Part shown: positions 26,321-34,587 of the stretch, in pieces
How the letters are laid out: every line of letters starts with the position of its first letter
Numbering within the stretch: the stretch's first letter is position 1
Source of the DNA: Duganella rivi
GTDB taxonomy: Bacteria > Pseudomonadota > Gammaproteobacteria > Burkholderiales > Burkholderiaceae_D
Direction: 5' to 3'
NCBI RefSeq assembly: GCF_009857435.1
Contig: NZ_WWCK01000005.1
Span: 372,001-436,000 of the forward strand
DNA: 64,000 bases
The notes under the pieces: generated by a model
The model's database searches: none
What the model was told of the DNA's origin: nothing
The model's input: only the letters and a program-made list of their open reading frames with translations
Position numbers and translations under genes: made by a program

Positions 26321-29044
26321 TTACATCTTGTAGTTCAGGCCCAGCAGCATGGTGGCGCCATAACGGGTGTACTCGTTAGGCTGCTTGGAACCATTGGCCA
26401 GCGTGGTGGTGGTACGGTAGGCGGTGTTGTCGGCGTTGATAACTTGCGCCAGGAACGACAGGCCTTTGTACGCGCCTTCCTTGAACTCGTAGCCGATCTG
26501 GAAGTCGATCTGCGCTGCACCTTTGATATCGGTGAAGGCACGGTCGGCGCCAAAGCCGGTCACTTCGCCGCGGAAGTCCGAACGCGCGCTGCGGGTCACA
26601 CGTGCCGACCAGCCCGATTTCTCGTAGAACAGCTGCAGGTTCGACACATTGCGCGACAGGCCAGGCAGCGCGCCAGTGGTGCCAGGACCATCCGGCTGGA
26701 TCTCGCTGCTGGTACGCGACACCGACGCGGTAGCGCCAAAGCCGTCCAGTTCCGCTGCCAGGATTTTGCCATCCACCGAGCCGGACAGTTCGATACCTTT
26801 GATGGTGCCGCCGGTGCCGTTGGCTGGGCGGGTCAAGGTACCGATGTTCGATTTCGGCGTCACGCCATCGTTAGGATAGCTGGTGAAGTCGTATGGCAGA
26901 ACCTGATCGTAGATGTAGGTTTTCAGCTTTTTGTAGAAGCCGGCTGCGCTGAAGTAGGTGCCTTTGTCGAAGTACTTCTCGTACGACAAGTCAAAGGCGT
27001 TAGCGCGCCATGGTTTCAGGTTAGGGTTACCGCCCGAACCGCTCCACAGCAGCTTGGTGGTGTCCACCGAAGCCGACGACGATGCGCGCAGCTGATCCAG
27101 ACGCGCGCGGGCCATGGTCTTGCCGGCGCCAACGCGGATGTGCTGATCGTTGCCTGCGTCGAAGTTCAAGTTCAGGCTAGGCAGGAAGTCGTTGTACGAG
27201 GTGCCTTCTTCCGCAGTCTTCGGTACGTTCAGGTTGTTGGTGTCAACGTTGAAGGCGCTCGAGCTCTGCTGGGTGTGGATCGCTTGCACGCCCACGTTGC
27301 CTTTAACCGGCAGGCCCCACACGGTGTCGATGCCCAGCTTGGCGTAGGCGGTCGATACTTTCTCGCTAACCAGCCAATCCTTGTTGTAGATGTCCTGGTG
27401 GACTTTCGGCACCTGGTTGTACAACGAATTGACCACGCCCATGATGTCGTAGGACATGATGCCTGGAATACCGGCAAAGCCCAGCGAGGTTGGCGACTGG
27501 ATGAACTGCGATGGAATCGCCACCGGTGCGCGGTTGTTTTTCAGGTTGACCAGCAGCTCGGCCGATTCACGGGTCTTGTCACGCTTGGTGAAGTTGAAGC
27601 CGACGTCGAGGTTGCTGAACATGCCGTCCAGATCGCGCTTGGCCGAGAAGCGGGCCGATTTCAGCTTGTCCGACACTTGCGGGTACTTGACGTAGCCGTC
27701 CTGGCCCCAGCCGCCCGGGTCGCTCAGCTTGACGACGTTGGCATTGGCGTAGTTCAGGCCGGTACCGATTTGCGGCACGCCGGTAGCCAGGTTGCGGCTG
27801 ATGGTGGCGGTGTCGGTCACGGCAGCGCCGGAGTAGGTCTCCAGCAGCATGTCGTTGCGGTCAGCTTTCGAGTAGCTGAAGTCGGCAATGCCGGTCCACT
27901 CGTCGGTCATACGCAGCTTGTTGTTCCAGCCGATCGCAAACAGCTTGTCGCGGGTGGTGTTCAAGTCGTTGCGCAGTACTGGCTGGATGCCGCTGACGGT
28001 GGCCGATTGCACCACTTGGCTGCCGTTGTTCTCGCCGAGGACCACGTTCTTGTAGCCCAGGCCGCCCATCCAGTTACCGGTGCCGAACTGCATGCCGCGG
28101 ATGGTGGTGTCGGAGTCGAACTTGGAGTAGTAGGTGTCAACCATCGACTGGAAGTCGCGGTTTGGACGCCACTGCACCACGGCCATCAGGCCGTCACGCA
28201 CCTGCTTGCTCGATGCGGCGTCGATCTCGTTACCCTGGTTGGCCAGTGCGGTGGCGCTGCCGGTCTTAGGATCGGTGCCGTAGCCCCAGCTGCTCCATTT
28301 CTGGTACTGGCCTGGCGAATCCAGGCGGGCATAGCCAACCGCCACACCCAGGGTGCGGTTGTTGAACTGGTCGATGTAGATACCGCTCAGGCGGTAGCCC
28401 TTGTCTTTGAAGCCGGCGTTCTGCTTGCCGGTGGTGTTTTTCTCGCCGCGCACGTTGAAGGCCATGGTGCGGCCTGGGAATTCCAGTGGGCGCACGGTTT
28501 GCAGGTCAACGGTGCCCGACAGGCCCTGGCCTACCAGCGAGCCGTCCGGGGTCTTGTACACGGTGGCGCCGTTGATCAGTTCCGACGGGTACTGGTCGTA
28601 TTCAACGCTGCGGTTGTCGCCGGTCGAGGCTTGCTCGCGGCCGTTCAGGGTGGTGGTCGAAAAGTCAGGAGCCAGGCCGCGGATGCTCAGCACCTGCGCG
28701 CGGCCGGCCACGCGCTGGGCGGCTACGCCCGGCAGGCGCGACAGCGATTCAGCGATCGACACGTCCGGCAGCTTGCCGATGTCTTCAGCCGAAATTGCTT
28801 CAACGATGGATTCGGAATTCTTTTTGACGGAAATCGCGTCTTCGATACCACGACGGATACCGGACACTTTCACCGACTGCACGACGTTGCCGTCGGCCGC
28901 CACGCTGCCCGAGGCGTCCTGCGCGAATGCGGTGCCGGACATTGCGGACAGCAGCAATGCGCAACCGGCTGCAACCGGGCTCAATTTAAAAGCAACGCTG
29001 CCCGAAGCCGAGCCGGCGCCGCGCTGGTTGACGGATTTCTTCAT
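26321..29044 (-). CDS. TonB-dependent receptor, TIGR01782 type (maltodextrin uptake)
   Basis: A 907-residue outer-membrane receptor. The signal peptide ends AFA-Q at about residue 41. A plug domain follows (VVEAISAEDIGKLPDVSIAE, LSRLPGVAAQR, LSIRGLAPDFSTTTLNGRE). A 22-strand barrel then runs to the end (YGATMLLGLNYKM), where the last residue is Met rather than the usual aromatic, though Tyr is at -2. It resembles the sugar receptors of Xanthomonas and Caulobacter (MalA group). It would import maltodextrins with TonB energy. ATG at 29042-29044 with GAGGGG upstream is preferred over the TTG before it. It is divergent from the SusA-like gene, and operator sites lie in the gap. Confidence 0.93.
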   Translation of the reverse strand: MKKSVNQRGAGSASGSVAFKLSPVAAGCALLLSAMSGTAFAQDASGSVAADGNVVQSVKVSGIRRGIEDAISVKKNSESIVEAISAEDIGKLPDVSIAESLSRLPGVAAQRVAGRAQVLSIRGLAPDFSTTTLNGREQASTGDNRSVEYDQYPSELINGATVYKTPDGSLVGQGLSGTVDLQTVRPLEFPGRTMAFNVRGEKNTTGKQNAGFKDKGYRLSGIYIDQFNNRTLGVAVGYARLDSPGQYQKWSSWGYGTDPKTGSATALANQGNEIDAASSKQVRDGLMAVVQWRPNRDFQSMVDTYYSKFDSDTTIRGMQFGTGNWMGGLGYKNVVLGENNGSQVVQSATVSGIQPVLRNDLNTTRDKLFAIGWNNKLRMTDEWTGIADFSYSKADRNDMLLETYSGAAVTDTATISRNLATGVPQIGTGLNYANANVVKLSDPGGWGQDGYVKYPQVSDKLKSARFSAKRDLDGMFSNLDVGFNFTKRDKTRESAELLVNLKNNRAPVAIPSQFIQSPTSLGFAGIPGIMSYDIMGVVNSLYNQVPKVHQDIYNKDWLVSEKVSTAYAKLGIDTVWGLPVKGNVGVQAIHTQQSSSAFNVDTNNLNVPKTAEEGTSYNDFLPSLNLNFDAGNDQHIRVGAGKTMARARLDQLRASSSASVDTTKLLWSGSGGNPNLKPWRANAFDLSYEKYFDKGTYFSAAGFYKKLKTYIYDQVLPYDFTSYPNDGVTPKSNIGTLTRPANGTGGTIKGIELSGSVDGKILAAELDGFGATASVSRTSSEIQPDGPGTTGALPGLSRNVSNLQLFYEKSGWSARVTRSARSDFRGEVTGFGADRAFTDIKGAAQIDFQIGYEFKEGAYKGLSFLAQVINADNTAYRTTTTLANGSKQPNEYTRYGATMLLGLNYKM

Positions 29045-29073
29045 CAAAGTCCCCTCACTTAACTAAACACATT

Positions 29074-29091
29074 ACCCGTTAGCTAACGGGT
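29074..29091. promoter_or_regulatory. Perfect 18-bp palindrome in the leader of the TonB-receptor gene
   Basis: ACCCGTTAG-CTAACGGGT is perfectly self-complementary with no centre gap, 30 bp before the receptor start. It falls inside the expected 5' leader (transcription from the promoter at 29134-29161), so it may be a regulator site or an RNA fold. Confidence 0.45.
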
Positions 29092-29133
29092 TCCAAGGAA
29101 TACAAACGTTCTAAAAGACGTTCTGAGCGGAAT

Positions 29134-29161
29134 TTTGTACTAAAACTAGATTTGGTGTCAA
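29134..29161 (-). promoter_or_regulatory. Sigma70 promoter of the TonB-receptor gene overlapping an operator
   Basis: Minus strand: -35 TTGACA (29156-29161), 16-bp spacer, -10 TACAAA (29134-29139). The 13-bp operator variant GTACT-AAA-ACTAG at 29137-29149 covers the -10 and half of the spacer, the layout expected for a repressor. Confidence 0.55.
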
Positions 29162-29267
29162 TGAAACTTCAGCCTGCCTACGGAGCCATAGTAGCGCCAG
29201 CCCTTGGTTTTAAGGAGAAAACGTCATTCACGTTGTATTTCGGCTACAGGGACGAACGGTCAAATGT

Positions 29268-29280
29268 GTAGTGGAACTAC
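29268..29280. promoter_or_regulatory. Operator GTAGT-GGA-ACTAC in the receptor/GH13 divergent region
   Basis: A perfect inverted repeat; with flanks it reads TGTAGTGGAACTACA, the full 15-bp palindromic form. It is roughly in the middle of the 459-bp gap between the TonB receptor and the GH13 gene. That gap also holds sites at 29137, 29393 and 29472 and no gene. Confidence 0.6.
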
Positions 29281-29392
29281 AGATTTAAACGCAATACCAC
29301 TACGAAATGTAGCTTTTCCAACGAAAGTCAGCCTGGTTTCATGGAGAAAGCCGGTTGCCCGCACTCGCCGTCGTTTTGCCTTGCTGTAGTTT

Positions 29393-29405
29393 GTATTAAA
29401 ACTAG
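29393..29405. promoter_or_regulatory. Operator variant GTATT-AAA-ACTAG
   Basis: It shares the AAA centre and the ACTAG half with the receptor site at 29137. It is 101 bp before the GH13 start, preceded by a TGTAGT half-site at 29385. Confidence 0.4.
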
Positions 29406-29471
29406 AAATGCACCCTTGAGACGGCGGCGGTTTCATATTATTCTCCGGGCACAAGCCCTAAAAAAGCATCT

Positions 29472-29484
29472 GTAGTACGACTAC
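29472..29484. promoter_or_regulatory. Operator GTAGT-ACG-ACTAC just before the SusA-like GH13 gene
   Basis: A perfect inverted repeat 22 bp before ATG 29507, so bound protein would block the promoter or the start of transcription. Together with the site at 3023 it shows a fixed near-start placement. Confidence 0.6.
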
Positions 29485-29506
29485 TTTTCGCCCCCAAGGA
29501 GACCAG

Positions 29507-31348
29507 ATGAACCGCCTTCTCGCCGCAGCACTGCTGTCGGCCCTGCCTTTGCTCGCCCACGCCGACACCTACCGCATCGACCACATGGACCCGCCGTCGT
29601 GGTGGGTGGGCATGCAAAACAGCAAACTACAGTTGATGCTGCACGGCTCGCAGATTGCCGATCTGGAACCGGCGCTGAACTATCCGGGCGTGCGCATTGC
29701 CGCCGTCTCGCGCGTGGCCAACCGCAACTACCTGTTTATCGATCTGGAGATTGCGCCGCAGGCCGCGCCGGGCGAGCTCGATCTGGTGTTCAAGCGTGGC
29801 GCCCAGACCGTCCACTACCGTTATCCTTTGCAAGCGCGCACGCCGGGCTCGGCGCAGCGCGCCGGCTTCAGCAGCAAGGACGCGATTTACCAGGTGATGC
29901 CGGATCGCTGGGCCAACGGCAATCCGGGCAATGACAATGCGGCCGGCATGACAGAGAAGGCCAACCGCGCCAACGGCGGCGGCCGCCACGGCGGCGACAT
30001 TCAGGGCATGGCCGATCATCTCGACTACATCGCCAACATGGGCTTCACCATGCTGTGGCCGACGCCGCTGCTGGAATCGAATATGCCGGCCTACTCCTAC
30101 CACGGCTACGCCACCACCGACCATTACCGCATCGACCCGCGCTACGGCAGCAACGAGGACTTCCGCAATCTGGTGAGCAAGGCGCGCAGCAAAGGCATCG
30201 GCGTGATTCAGGACGTGGTGCTCAATCACATCGGCAGCAAGCACTGGTGGATGCAGGATATGCCGATGCCGGACTGGCTGACCTACCAGGGCAAGTTCGT
30301 GCCGACCACGCACCACCGCGTGGCGGTGCAGGATCCGTACGCGTCGCAAGAGGACAAGCGCAACTTCACTGCGGGCTGGTTCACCGAGAGCATGCCGGAT
30401 TTGAATCAGGCCAATCCTTACGTCTCGACCTATTTGATTCAGAACGATATCTGGTGGATCGAGTACGCCGGCTTGTCCGGCCTGCGCGTCGATACTTACG
30501 GCTATTCGGATACAGACTTCCTGACCCGCTGGTCGGGCGCGGTGATGGCGGAGTATCCGAATCTGAACCTGGTGGGCGAGGAATGGAGCACGCTGGCGCC
30601 GGTGGTCGCGCACTGGCAGGAGGGCAAGCGCAATTTCAACGGCTACGTTTCGCACATGCCGAGCATGATGGACTTCCCGCTTAACGACGCCCTGCGCCGC
30701 TCGCTGGCATCGAATGACGAAAACAGCCTGACCGCGTTGTACGAAGCGCTGTCGCTCGACTACCTGTATCCCGACGCGGGCAAGCTGGTGCTGTTTGAAG
30801 GGAATCACGATTTGTCGCGCATCTTCAGCGAGCTGAATGGCGATGAGGACTTGTACCGCATGGCGATGGCCTTCGTTGCCACCGCGCCGCGCATCCCGCA
30901 GTTCTACACCGGCACCGAGATTCTGATGACCAGCACGATCAAGGAGCGCGACGATGCTTCGTATCGCGTCGATTTCCCCGGTGGCTGGAGCGGCGACAAG
31001 GTCAATGCCTTTACCGGCGTTGGCTTAAGCCCTGCTGCGGCAGCGGCGCAGAACTATGTGCGCAAGCTGTTCAACTGGCGCAAAAATGCTAGCGTGATCC
31101 ATCATGGTAAGACCATGCACTTCGGGCCGGAGCAAAATACCTACGTCTACTTCCGCTACGACGGCAGCAAGAAGGTGATGGTCGCACTGAACAAAAATAA
31201 AACCGAGACCACGCTGCCAACGGCGCGCTTCCAAGAGATACTCGGCAAAGCGCGCGCCGGCGTGGACGTCATCAGCGGCCAGCGCGTGTCGCTGGATGGG
31301 CAGGTTAAACTGCCGGCACGTTCGGCACTGATACTGGAGATCGAATGA
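29507..31348 (+). CDS. Exported GH13 neopullulanase/cyclomaltodextrinase (SusA-like)
   Basis: A 613-residue exported GH13 enzyme. The signal peptide ends AHA-D at residue 20. An N-terminal Ig-like domain (MDPPSWWVGMQNSKLQLMLH) is the cyclomaltodextrinase N-domain seen in SusA. The catalytic triad is Asp329 in GLRVDTYG, Glu358 in VGEEWS and Asp435 in EGNHDLSR. YSYHGYATTDHYRIDPRYG is typical of this subfamily. It should cut maltodextrins, cyclodextrins or pullulan in the periplasm. It begins with a good AAGGAG site. The next gene overlaps its stop by 4 bp (ATGA), so the two proteins are made together. Confidence 0.92.
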   Translation: MNRLLAAALLSALPLLAHADTYRIDHMDPPSWWVGMQNSKLQLMLHGSQIADLEPALNYPGVRIAAVSRVANRNYLFIDLEIAPQAAPGELDLVFKRGAQTVHYRYPLQARTPGSAQRAGFSSKDAIYQVMPDRWANGNPGNDNAAGMTEKANRANGGGRHGGDIQGMADHLDYIANMGFTMLWPTPLLESNMPAYSYHGYATTDHYRIDPRYGSNEDFRNLVSKARSKGIGVIQDVVLNHIGSKHWWMQDMPMPDWLTYQGKFVPTTHHRVAVQDPYASQEDKRNFTAGWFTESMPDLNQANPYVSTYLIQNDIWWIEYAGLSGLRVDTYGYSDTDFLTRWSGAVMAEYPNLNLVGEEWSTLAPVVAHWQEGKRNFNGYVSHMPSMMDFPLNDALRRSLASNDENSLTALYEALSLDYLYPDAGKLVLFEGNHDLSRIFSELNGDEDLYRMAMAFVATAPRIPQFYTGTEILMTSTIKERDDASYRVDFPGGWSGDKVNAFTGVGLSPAAAAAQNYVRKLFNWRKNASVIHHGKTMHFGPEQNTYVYFRYDGSKKVMVALNKNKTETTLPTARFQEILGKARAGVDVISGQRVSLDGQVKLPARSALILEIE

Positions 31349-34300
31349 AGAAGAGACTGACCTCGCTGGCCCTCGCCCTGCCCGCACTTGCAGTAATAGG
31401 CGCGCCGCAGGTGCACGCCGGCGCTGGCTCGGCCACGGCCAACTATCCAACCTGGGACGGCAAGCAGGAGACGGTGCGCTACGCCACGCCGGACGCCGGC
31501 GCTGCCCTGCGCAGCTACACGCAATCGACCACCATGCGCGTGCGCGAGGGCGGCAAGCAGGAGATCAGCTACACCGAATCCGCCGCCCTGCCGACCGTCC
31601 GCAGCGGTAATCTCGCTTTCGATGCGTTGTTCGCCTTGGCCGGCAGCGAGATGAAACTGGACTCGGTCAGCGAAATCCGCGACGGCAGCTACAACGCCGG
31701 CAACGCCATCCCTTGCGAGTGCTTTGAAACCGGCGAGTTGTGGCACTACGTCTGGACGCGCGACCTCTCCTACGCCGCCTCGCTGAGCCTCGGCATGCTC
31801 GATCCGCAGCGCACGCGCAACTCGTTGGAATTCAAACTGGCCGGCTACCGCGACGGCGTCAACGCCGGCCTGCACGCAGTCGGCGACGGCTACCAAATCG
31901 TACAAGACACCGGCAGCGGCGGCAGCTGGCCGGTCAGTACCGACCGCGTAACCTGGGCCTTCGGCGCGGATGAAGCTTTAAAAGCGCTGCCGCCAGATCA
32001 ACGCGCAGCCTTCGCCGCCAAAGCGCTGCACGCTCTGCGCAACACGCTGGAGAACGACCGCATCGCCATCTGGGACGCCGCCGACGGTTTGTACAACGGC
32101 GAAGAATCCTTCCTCGACTGGCGCGACCAAACCTATGCCGCATGGATGCCGAACGAGCTGTCCTACATGGCGACTTCCAAAGCGCTGTCCACCAATGCGG
32201 CCCACTACAAGGCGCTGACGCTGGCGGCGCAACTGGCGAAGGAACAAGGCGATGCAGCACTCGCTGCGCGCTACGCCGGCTGGGCTGCTGACTTGAAGAT
32301 CGCCATCAACAAGCGCTTCTGGCAAGCCGACAGCGGCATGTACAGCAGCGTCACCGCCGGCCACTTTGACGGCGCGGCCATGTACAAATACGACTGGCTC
32401 GGACAATCGCTGGCCATCGTCACCGGCATCGCCGATCAGAAGCAGGCGCAAAGCATCCTCGCGCACTATCCGCATGGCCCGTTCGGTGCGCCGGTGATCT
32501 GGCCGCAGCAGTCCAATACCGCCGTGTATCACAACCGCGCCATGTGGCCGTTCGTGACGGCTTACGGTTTGAAGGCGGCGGCGATTGGCGGCAGCGTCGC
32601 CGTGGCCGATGCGGCTTACGATACGCTGATGCGCGGCGCGGCGACCAATCTCTCCAACATGGAGAATTTGGAATGGCTGTCCGGCCAGCCAACGCTGGAC
32701 GACGGCGAGCTCAGTGGCCCAGTGGTTAACTCGCGCCGCCAGTTGTGGTCTGTCGGCGGCTATCTCGGCATGGTGGTGGGCAGCGTGTTTGGCGTGCAGA
32801 CTACCAACGACGGCATTACGCTGAAACCGTTCATCACCGCCAAGCTGCGGCGCGAAGCGTTTGCCGGTAGCGAGGCGATCACCTTGAACAATCTGTCCAT
32901 ACGCGGCAAGCGCATGCAAGTGCGCGTGCTGCTGCCCGCTGTCGCGCAGGGCAACGGCTACTACGCGGTTGACAGCATCACCTTGAACGGCAAGCCGGCG
33001 CAAGCCGCGCTGGCGTGGGATGCGCTCGGCGATGACAACGCGATTGAAATCCGCCTCGGCAAACTGCTGCCCGGCCAGCAGGCCAAGCGCAGCGTGAGCG
33101 CAAAGCCGCTGGTGCAAGATGCAAGCGTGTACGCACCGGCCGAACCGCGCATCGCAAAACTGGAACGCGGCGCTTACGGCTATCCGACGCTGCGCATTGA
33201 AGCTGGCGCCGGCGCGCAGGCGGGCGTGGTGTACAACATTTATCGCAACGGCCAGCTGGTCGGCCCGCGCATCAGCGCCGACAAGTGGGCGGATCGCCGC
33301 GCCGACGCATCGGCTAATCTCTGCTACGCAGTGGAAGCGGTGTACGCCAAGTCCGGCAATCGCAGCCACCACAGCATGCCGGTCTGCCTCAACGAAGGCG
33401 AAAACATCGCCACCGCCCGCGTTGATTTCGGCGCCTCGCCTTCCGACATCTTCACGCAGCAAATCAAGATTGAACGCGCGGGCAGCTATGCGCTGCAAAT
33501 CAAATACCGCAACACCGCGCACCAGATCAACCTTGGCGTCAGCGGCGGCGTCAAATGGGCCGCACTGAAAGACAGTACCGGCAATATCGTCGCCAACGGC
33601 GTGCTGCAACTGCCGCACTCCCCGGCCGACGAAGGCGCCAAGTACTCGACGCCGCTGCGCGCCAAGCTCACGCCGGGCAGCTACACCTTGCAGCTCTCCG
33701 ACTTCTACAACATGAGCTACATGAAGAACAACGCCACCTACAGCGATGCAGGCGGCGTGAAAGGCGCATCCAACAAGTTCGACATCCACGGCGTGCGCGT
33801 AATGCCAGTGCCGGACAGCGATGCACCAACCAAGGCCGTCGCCACTGGCACGCTGCGCATCGTCGACAACTTCGCCTCGCCGCAGTTGAACAACAGCCGC
33901 AAGCTGCGCATCTACCTGCCGCCCGGCTACGACGCCAATCCGCAGCAGCGCTACCCGGTTCTGTACATGCACGACGGCCAAAACCTGTTCGATCCGAAAA
34001 CCGCAGCCTACGGCGCCGCATGGGAAATCGCCACCGCCATGGACAAGCTGATTGCGAGCGGCGCGATTGAACCGGCCATCGTCGTCGGCATCGACAACAC
34101 GCCAGACCGCGTCGGCGAATACACGCCGTGCTGCGACAAGCAATACGGCGGCGGTAAACTGGATGCCTACGCGGCCTTCATCGTCGATACCGTCAAGCCG
34201 TGGGCCGACGCCAATCTGCGTACGCTGAAAGACCGCGAGAACACAGCCATCATGGGTTCTTCGCTGGGCGGCATCGCCTCGGTCTACATCGGGCAGAAAT

Positions 34301-34587
34301 ATCCGCAAGTGTTTTCCAAGGCAGGCGGCGTATCGAGTTCGTTCTGGTGGAATGACCAGTTCTTCATCAAGAACGTGCCGGCGCGCCAGCCGGTGAAATT
34401 CTACATCGACGCCGGCACCGAAGGCGACGGCATAGCCGACACGCGCAAGATGCGCGACGCCATGCTGGCGCAAGGCTATCAGCTCAATGAAGACCTGTAC
34501 TACTACGAGGCCGAAGGCGGCAGCCACAATGAGAAATCGTGGTCGGCGCGGGTCGCTCTGCCGCTGACCTGGTTCTTCAAGAAGTAA
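31345..34587 (+). CDS. Large exported fusion: six-hairpin glycosidase, CBM-like domain, CE1-type esterase
   Basis: A 1080-residue exported protein, signal peptide ending VHA-G. Residues about 30-560 form an alpha/alpha six-hairpin glycosidase-like domain (GELWHYVWTRDLSYAASLSL, GGSWPVSTDRVTWAFG, ENLEWLSGQP), similar to GH15/GH63-like glucan glucosidases. Residues about 640-830 look like a beta-rich carbohydrate-binding or fibronectin-like region (GSYALQIKYRNTAHQINLGV). Residues about 840-1080 are a CE1-type esterase: YPVLYMHDGQNLF, the nucleophile Ser973 in GSSLGG, Asp in FYIDAGTEGD and His in GGSHNEK. The fusion would pair sugar release with removal of acyl groups. The exact substrate is unknown. 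It is co-translated with the GH13 gene. Confidence 0.85.
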   Translation: MKKRLTSLALALPALAVIGAPQVHAGAGSATANYPTWDGKQETVRYATPDAGAALRSYTQSTTMRVREGGKQEISYTESAALPTVRSGNLAFDALFALAGSEMKLDSVSEIRDGSYNAGNAIPCECFETGELWHYVWTRDLSYAASLSLGMLDPQRTRNSLEFKLAGYRDGVNAGLHAVGDGYQIVQDTGSGGSWPVSTDRVTWAFGADEALKALPPDQRAAFAAKALHALRNTLENDRIAIWDAADGLYNGEESFLDWRDQTYAAWMPNELSYMATSKALSTNAAHYKALTLAAQLAKEQGDAALAARYAGWAADLKIAINKRFWQADSGMYSSVTAGHFDGAAMYKYDWLGQSLAIVTGIADQKQAQSILAHYPHGPFGAPVIWPQQSNTAVYHNRAMWPFVTAYGLKAAAIGGSVAVADAAYDTLMRGAATNLSNMENLEWLSGQPTLDDGELSGPVVNSRRQLWSVGGYLGMVVGSVFGVQTTNDGITLKPFITAKLRREAFAGSEAITLNNLSIRGKRMQVRVLLPAVAQGNGYYAVDSITLNGKPAQAALAWDALGDDNAIEIRLGKLLPGQQAKRSVSAKPLVQDASVYAPAEPRIAKLERGAYGYPTLRIEAGAGAQAGVVYNIYRNGQLVGPRISADKWADRRADASANLCYAVEAVYAKSGNRSHHSMPVCLNEGENIATARVDFGASPSDIFTQQIKIERAGSYALQIKYRNTAHQINLGVSGGVKWAALKDSTGNIVANGVLQLPHSPADEGAKYSTPLRAKLTPGSYTLQLSDFYNMSYMKNNATYSDAGGVKGASNKFDIHGVRVMPVPDSDAPTKAVATGTLRIVDNFASPQLNNSRKLRIYLPPGYDANPQQRYPVLYMHDGQNLFDPKTAAYGAAWEIATAMDKLIASGAIEPAIVVGIDNTPDRVGEYTPCCDKQYGGGKLDAYAAFIVDTVKPWADANLRTLKDRENTAIMGSSLGGIASVYIGQKYPQVFSKAGGVSSSFWWNDQFFIKNVPARQPVKFYIDAGTEGDGIADTRKMRDAMLAQGYQLNEDLYYYEAEGGSHNEKSWSARVALPLTWFFKK

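Noticed and set aside
26300..29062. A 920-codon plus-strand frame opposite the TonB receptor
   Set aside because: Antisense shadow; the receptor on the minus strand has signal peptide, plug and barrel motifs and a good start.
31978..34527. An 849-codon minus-strand frame opposite the glycosidase-esterase gene
   Set aside because: Antisense shadow with no recognisable domain.
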